A DNA stretch of 64,000 nt from JALORV01 sp963791235 (GTDB lineage: Bacteria > Pseudomonadota > Gammaproteobacteria > Burkholderiales > Burkholderiaceae_F). A program made the position numbers and the translations under genes. Of the stretch, positions 60,242-64,000 are shown piece after piece. The stretch covers positions 124,001 to 188,000 of the forward strand of contig CAWBRW010000009.1 of assembly GCA_963791235.1 (NCBI GenBank), given 5' to 3'. The notes beneath the pieces are model-generated. The model searched no databases and had not been told where the DNA came from. It worked only from the letters and a program-made list of their open reading frames with translations. Every line of letters starts with the position of its first letter. The first letter of the stretch is position 1.

Positions 60242-60593
60242 CGCTGAAGAGCGCCTTCTGTCGGTGCCGTTGTGCCTGTGTCTGCAGCGCGACCGGAAAC
60301 AACGAGGCGCCCAGCGTGCACCGCTCACCGTGCAATTTCAAGTTCTTCGAAGCTGAGGCCGCGCCAGATTGCGAGCGCAATGGCAACGCATCGTGCCAAT
60401 GCGGACGTCCGCTTCTGACTTGAAGGTCTCTGAGGAGACTCTGGCACCAGGAAATCCGCCCCGAGGAGCGATGTCCGCCACGGGCCGGAGCCGCAGCCTG
60501 CCTCTACAAGGCCTCAGGTAGGCCGCACGCCAGGTTGACGGAGGCTGCGCCGCAGGACGCTGTCCGTGGCGTGCTCCCGGCAGCGGCCGTTGG
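60242..60593 (-). other. 352-base region upstream of the iron protein gene
   Basis: No gene-like frame or clear promoter was recognised. It should hold the promoter of the ferritin-like/CDGSH gene. Confidence 0.5.
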
Positions 60594-60824
60594 CTACGTG
60601 TTTTCGAACTTGGCGCGCCGGCGCGCCGGCACCTTCGCAACGCCGGGTTCGATGCGGGCCGGGGGCGGGTCGATCAACTGCCGCGAGATCTCCGCCATGA
60701 GTTCGTGATCGACCGAATGACACAGCAGGCCGACGACGCGCCCGGGCGTCATGCCCCATTGGTTGGCGAGCCGTGTCAGGACCAGATCCGCCGCTTCATC
60801 GATTTCGAGAGAGAGCTGCCGCAT
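60594..60824 (-). CDS. Small protein of unknown function
   Basis: The 76-residue product (MRQLSLEIDEAADLVLTRL, then WGMTPGRVVGLLCHSVDHELMAEISRQL, ending in a basic ARRRAKFENT tail) looks like a short helical, possibly ribbon-helix-helix-like protein. A start at 60824 gives this form; a longer frame exists but is less convincing. No family is recognised. Confidence 0.45.
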   Translation of the reverse strand: MRQLSLEIDEAADLVLTRLANQWGMTPGRVVGLLCHSVDHELMAEISRQLIDPPPARIEPGVAKVPARRRAKFENT

Positions 60825-61164
60825 AGGCGAAAATATCCGCGCGCCTCGGCGGGACCGCAATCCCATGTGAGTCAGCCGTTCAGTTGGGTATTGAGGCGGG
60901 CGCCTGGTGAGGGACGTCACGGCCGCTCGATGCAGTAGTTCGCGTCCGGACAATTTGAGCAACGGACCGCGTTGCCCGTTGGTCTCCGGGTTCAGGCCGG
61001 GCGGTTTCGGGGCGTGGAGTTTGACTGGCGAACAGTTGACCCCACGCGCATGCGGAGAGCCGCGCAACGGTGGCCGCGGCTTGCGAGTTGCCTTTCGCGA
61101 AAACTGGACAAGGCTTTTCGGCGGGGCGCAACATGTGCGCCTGGCCACGTCTGCCTTCGAAAAC
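60825..61164 (+). other. 340-base divergent intergenic region
   Basis: This lies between the small minus-strand gene and the membrane protein gene. An open plus-strand frame crosses it but has atypical composition (Arg/Gly/Pro rich) and no family motif. No other element was recognised. Confidence 0.45.
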
Positions 61165-61623
61165 ATGGACCAAGCGCAGCTGACTGACGCTCTTCGGGCC
61201 GAATACCTGCACCTGCAGAAGACGGTCGAGGACTTCGACAGCAAGGCCCTGACCATCAAGGCCTGGAGCGTTACGTTCAGCCTGGCTGTGCTCGCGGGCG
61301 CGTTCACCAGTCACTCGAAGCTCGTGGTGCTGGTGGCCGCGCTCGCATCCGCTCTGTTCTGGTTCCTCGAGACCCTGTGGAAGTCGTTTCAACTGGGCTA
61401 CTACAGCCGGATCGAGGCCATCGAAACACACTTCCGTGGGACGTCTGACCAGATCGCACCCAACCAGATTTGCGGTTCATGGATGGCGCGCTGGCGCAAG
61501 ACAACATGGGGTGAAATCTTCGCCATGGCTTTCTGGCCGCATATCGCGCTGCCCCACTGCGCTGTGTTTCTTGGCGGTGTCGGCTTGTTCCTGCTCGCGC
61601 ACTACGGGCTTGTAACGCTGTGA
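61165..61623 (+). CDS. Small membrane protein of unknown function
   Basis: The 152-residue product starts with a helical stretch (ALRAEYLHLQKTVEDFDSKALTIKAWSV). It has two hydrophobic segments in succession (FSLAVLAGAFT and LVVLVAALASALFWFLETLW), a charged loop, and a last helix (AVFLGGVGLFLLAHYGLV). The ATG at 61165 matches the start of this organised part; the upstream open frame was rejected. No family is known to me. Confidence 0.65.
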   Translation: MDQAQLTDALRAEYLHLQKTVEDFDSKALTIKAWSVTFSLAVLAGAFTSHSKLVVLVAALASALFWFLETLWKSFQLGYYSRIEAIETHFRGTSDQIAPNQICGSWMARWRKTTWGEIFAMAFWPHIALPHCAVFLGGVGLFLLAHYGLVTL

Positions 61624-61676
61624 CGCCTGGCTGCACAGCTCCCAGTAATCCGTCCTCGATGCCCCAAGAGATGCCC

Positions 61677-62039
61677 ATGAACTCGCGGCCGATGCAGAAA
61701 TATCTCGGTAGTTGTCACTGCGGTGCCGTGCGCTTCGAGATCGAGACGGATTTTCCCGAACTCACGATGTGTGACTGCTCGATCTGCCGAAGGAAGAATG
61801 CGCTGATGGTCAAGGTGCATGAGAGCAGGTTCCGTCTTCTCTCCGGCGAGGAGTCCCTCACGGAATACCGGTTCCACACGCGAACGGCCCGGCACTTCTT
61901 CTGCAAGGTCTGCGGCATCTACCCGTTCCACCGTAAGCGGGTGACGCCGGACAATTTCGGGATCAATGTCTTCTGCCTCCATGACTTCGAGCCCACGGGC
62001 ATCCCTGTGCGCCAGGCCATCGGAGCGGCCATGCCCTGA
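61677..62039 (+). CDS. GFA-family zinc protein
   Basis: The 120-residue protein has GSCHCGAVRFEIET, CDCSICRRKNALMVK and FFCKVCGIYPFHRK, the GFA/CENP-V zinc motifs. It belongs to the same family as three array cassettes but has no attC beside it. ATG at 61677 follows CAAGAG; in-frame ATGs at 61659, 61671 and 61692 are alternatives. It ends one base before the next possible start. Confidence 0.9.
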   Translation: MNSRPMQKYLGSCHCGAVRFEIETDFPELTMCDCSICRRKNALMVKVHESRFRLLSGEESLTEYRFHTRTARHFFCKVCGIYPFHRKRVTPDNFGINVFCLHDFEPTGIPVRQAIGAAMP

Positions 62040-62040
62040 A

Positions 62041-62643
62041 ATGGGGAAGCCCTGCGCCCGCCCCATGCAACTCACGGTCCACCCCCTCACGCCGGAGCGC
62101 TGGCCCGACCTGGAGGCGCTGTTCAATGCGAAGGGCTGCTCGGTGGCGCGCCACTGCTGGTGCATGTACTACCGTCGCAGTGGCTCGCGCGGGGAATTAC
62201 CCGCCGGGACCACTGAGGCGCAGGCCAACCGTGCCGAACTCCGGGCCATGGTCGATGCAGGCGAATCCCCGGGCCTCATTGGTTACCTCGGCAGGACCCC
62301 GGTGGGCTGGGTAGCGCTCGGCCCACGAGAGGCCTACGCGAAGCTGCGGCGCTCACCCGTGATGAAGCCCGTCGACGATCAACCGGTGTGGTCCATCATC
62401 TGCTTCGTTGTGCCTGCGGCGTTTCGCGGTCAAGGAGTGGCGCGGGCGCTGCTCGCTGGAGCCGTGGCTTACGCCAGGAAGCGGGGTGTCCGGTGGCTTG
62501 AAGCCTATCCTGTCGACAGGCCGGACCGCGCCAGTGATGAGTCGATGTGGTTTGGCGCGAAATCCATGTATGACGCGGCGGGGTTTGAGGAAGTGGCACG
62601 ACGCAAGCCACATAGGCCGATTGTCCGCATCCACCCGGCTTAA
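62041..62643 (+). CDS. GNAT N-acetyltransferase
   Basis: The 200-residue protein has HPLTPERWPDLEALFNAKGC and HCWCMYYRR near the start, RTPVGWVALGPREAYAKL, and ICFVVPAAFRGQGVARALLAGAVAYARKRG with acetyl-CoA loop RGQGVA. It is similar in layout to cassette 14 (47977). The start at 62041 directly follows the GFA stop; ATG 62065 is an alternative. Acceptor unknown. Confidence 0.88.
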   Translation: MGKPCARPMQLTVHPLTPERWPDLEALFNAKGCSVARHCWCMYYRRSGSRGELPAGTTEAQANRAELRAMVDAGESPGLIGYLGRTPVGWVALGPREAYAKLRRSPVMKPVDDQPVWSIICFVVPAAFRGQGVARALLAGAVAYARKRGVRWLEAYPVDRPDRASDESMWFGAKSMYDAAGFEEVARRKPHRPIVRIHPA

Positions 62644-62772
62644 TCCGGGCGCGTTCCGAGCGTCGTACGGTCGAAGAGTGGTTGCGCACCAGCCGCAAGG
62701 GCGAGCATATTCACTGCTTCAGTACGACGGCGTCCCAGCACACGGTCGCCCAAGCAGCCGGTGGAGTCACAG

Positions 62773-63540
62773 ATGATTACGGGCACCTGTCACTGCGGAA
62801 CGGTCGAGATCGAAGTGCCGGGGCCGCCCGAGGCGCTGACTCTCTGCAACTGTTCGAGCTGCCGTCGGTACGGCGCGCTTTGGGCGTACTTTCCGATCGA
62901 AGCGGTGCGCATCACCGGCCACCCAGAGCACACCACCGAGTACGTTTGGGGCGACAAAACCCTACGCACGGTGCGTTGCCGCTACTGCGGTTGCATCACC
63001 CATTGGGAGCCGCTGCAGCCCCTTGTGGACAGCAAGCTCGGCGTCAACATGCGCAACTTCCATCCTGACGAGATCGGCACTCCACGACTGCGGCGTTTCG
63101 ACGGGGCGGAGTCCTGGACCTACCTTGATGCAGAACGCCATCCGCACCATCTGCGCATTGCGCGACCGGTCAGCAATCTCGAGCGGACCGTGGAGATGTA
63201 CTGCAGCGGCCTTTGTCTCGACGAGCTCGGCCGGTTCCTGGATCACGAAGGTTTCGACGGCGTGATGCTGGGCGAACGAGGCGGTGGACACCATCTGGAG
63301 TTCACGCGGTGTCGCACGCACCCGGTCTCGCCGGCGCCGACACCGGAGGATCTGTTGGTCTTCTATCTGCCGGACGCCGAGGAATGGAACCAGGCATGCC
63401 GGCGGATGCTCGAGTCCGGATTCACCGAGGTGGCGCCGTTCAACCCGTACTGGGGGAGCCGTGGCCGCACTTTTGAGGACCCGGATCGGTATCGTGTTGT
63501 GCTGCAGCAGACCGCGTGGAGCAACGTCCCGGCTAGTTGA
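62773..63540 (+). CDS. GFA domain fused to a VOC domain
   Basis: The 255-residue protein joins two families. Residues 1-120 are a GFA zinc domain (GTCHCGTVEIEV, CNCSSCRRYGALWAYF, RCRYCGCITHWE). From about 125 a YycE-like VOC domain follows (HHLRIARPVSNLERTVEMYCSGLCL, GGGHHLEFTRCR, then NPYWGSRGRTFEDPDRYRVVLQQ). The join suggests that one protein handles a thiol adduct and a related glyoxalase-type substrate. ATG at 62773 follows GGAG; a GTG 12 bases earlier is possible. Confidence 0.88.
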   Translation: MITGTCHCGTVEIEVPGPPEALTLCNCSSCRRYGALWAYFPIEAVRITGHPEHTTEYVWGDKTLRTVRCRYCGCITHWEPLQPLVDSKLGVNMRNFHPDEIGTPRLRRFDGAESWTYLDAERHPHHLRIARPVSNLERTVEMYCSGLCLDELGRFLDHEGFDGVMLGERGGGHHLEFTRCRTHPVSPAPTPEDLLVFYLPDAEEWNQACRRMLESGFTEVAPFNPYWGSRGRTFEDPDRYRVVLQQTAWSNVPAS

Positions 63541-63603
63541 CGCCACTTCGGCGCACGTAAACTCCGCGCGCTCGCCGCTGCCACACCCGGGTCGGGTGCA
63601 CTG

Positions 63604-64000
63604 ATGATCGAATCCGCTGCTGCTTCAGTGACGTACCTGTTCTCGGATATCGAGGGCAGTACGCGGCTGTGGGAAGCTGATCCGGGGCGCGCGGCGCAGA
63701 CGGTCGCATGGCACGACGAGATCTCGCGCACCGCGGTACAACATCATCGTGGCGCCGTGGTGAAGACCACCGGCGATGGCGTGCACGCGGTGTTCGACGA
63801 TCCGGCCGATGCAATCGCGGCCGTCATCGACCTGCAACTCGCGCTTGCTGAACCGAGCACCGAACGCGCACCGCTCAACGTTCGTTGTGGACTGCATCTT
63901 GGCGCAGACCAGCGGCGCGACAACGACTTCTACGGCCCGGCGGTGAATCGAGCGGCGCGAATCATGAGCGCGGCGCACGGCGGGCAGGTGTTGCTGTCGC
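63604..64000 (+). CDS. Class III adenylate/guanylate cyclase (partial, N-terminal part)
   Basis: The frame runs off the window end after 132 residues. It begins with a class III nucleotide cyclase domain: VTYLFSDIEGSTRLWE with the first metal Asp, HRGAVVKTTGDGVHAVFDDPADAI with the second Asp, and GLHLGADQRRDNDFYGPAVNRAARIMSAA. This form, with the cyclase domain at the N-terminus, often continues into an ATPase/TPR regulator. The remainder is outside the window. Confidence 0.9.
   Translation, partial: MIESAAASVTYLFSDIEGSTRLWEADPGRAAQTVAWHDEISRTAVQHHRGAVVKTTGDGVHAVFDDPADAIAAVIDLQLALAEPSTERAPLNVRCGLHLGADQRRDNDFYGPAVNRAARIMSAAHGGQVLLS

Noticed and set aside
60907..61164. Longer N-terminus for the membrane protein starting at 61165
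   Set aside because: The extension is Arg/Gly/Pro-rich without similarity and crosses what looks like an intergenic region.

Overview
The window is GC-rich, densely coded DNA from a member of the Pseudomonadota. It most resembles an environmental gamma- or betaproteobacterium. The reasons are the lexA-imuA-imuB-dnaE2 SOS mutagenesis operon, a yeaG/yeaH/ycgB (prkA-yeaH-spoVR) stress operon, a compact hut operon, a polyhydroxyalkanoate-type protein and a wax-ester-synthase-like acyltransferase. I cannot place it to genus from sequence alone. No rRNA, tRNA or CRISPR array was seen.

Layout. 1-2.7 kb: tail of a PLP-dependent desulfhydrase/deaminase-like gene, an Asp/Glu racemase family gene, a class I aminotransferase and a LUD (LutC-like) gene. 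2.7-10.1 kb: a tightly overlapped multisubunit Mrp/Mnh-type cation/proton antiporter operon (E, F, G, a DUF4040/MbhD-like subunit, B, C and three ND-type membrane subunits) without a full-length MrpA. 10.1-19.3 kb: mixed metabolic and envelope genes (hydroxyacid dehydrogenase, PHA-system protein, acyl-CoA-binding protein, wax ester synthase/DGAT, AlaX-type editing protein, PhnD-rhodanese fusion, diheme cytochrome c, Vgb-like propeller). 19.3-24.7 kb: prkA-yeaH-spoVR behind a possible sigma-54 promoter. 24.7-30.4 kb: hutUHGI for histidine breakdown. 31.2-37.5 kb, minus strand: lexA-imuA-imuB-dnaE2.

37.5-58.2 kb is a sedentary chromosomal integron. The integrase gene intI (minus strand) lies immediately upstream of lexA and is preceded by a perfect CTG-N10-CAG LexA box over its promoter. 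An attI region and then about 29 plus-strand gene cassettes follow, each ending in an attC site (inverse core near GCCTAAC, core GTTAGGC). Cassette products include small enzymes (GFA, VOC, GNAT, cupin, OsmC, SDR, alpha/beta hydrolase, PNPOx-like), a LysE-type exporter, an HNH nuclease, a chloramphenicol-phosphotransferase-like kinase, a RibD-C/DHFR-like protein, a gamma-glutamyltransferase, an orphan histidine kinase and three small proteins with one membrane helix and a helical cytoplasmic part.

58.2-64 kb: a ferritin-like/4Fe-4S/double-CDGSH iron protein (minus strand), a small membrane protein, further cassette-like families without recognisable attC (GFA, GNAT, a GFA-VOC fusion), and the start of a class III adenylate cyclase cut by the window end.

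How the parts work together: one LexA repressor, encoded next to the integrase, is positioned to control both error-prone repair (ImuA/ImuB/DnaE2) and cassette shuffling (IntI). DNA damage would therefore raise point mutation and cassette rearrangement together. The lexA operator lies inside the last codons of intI.
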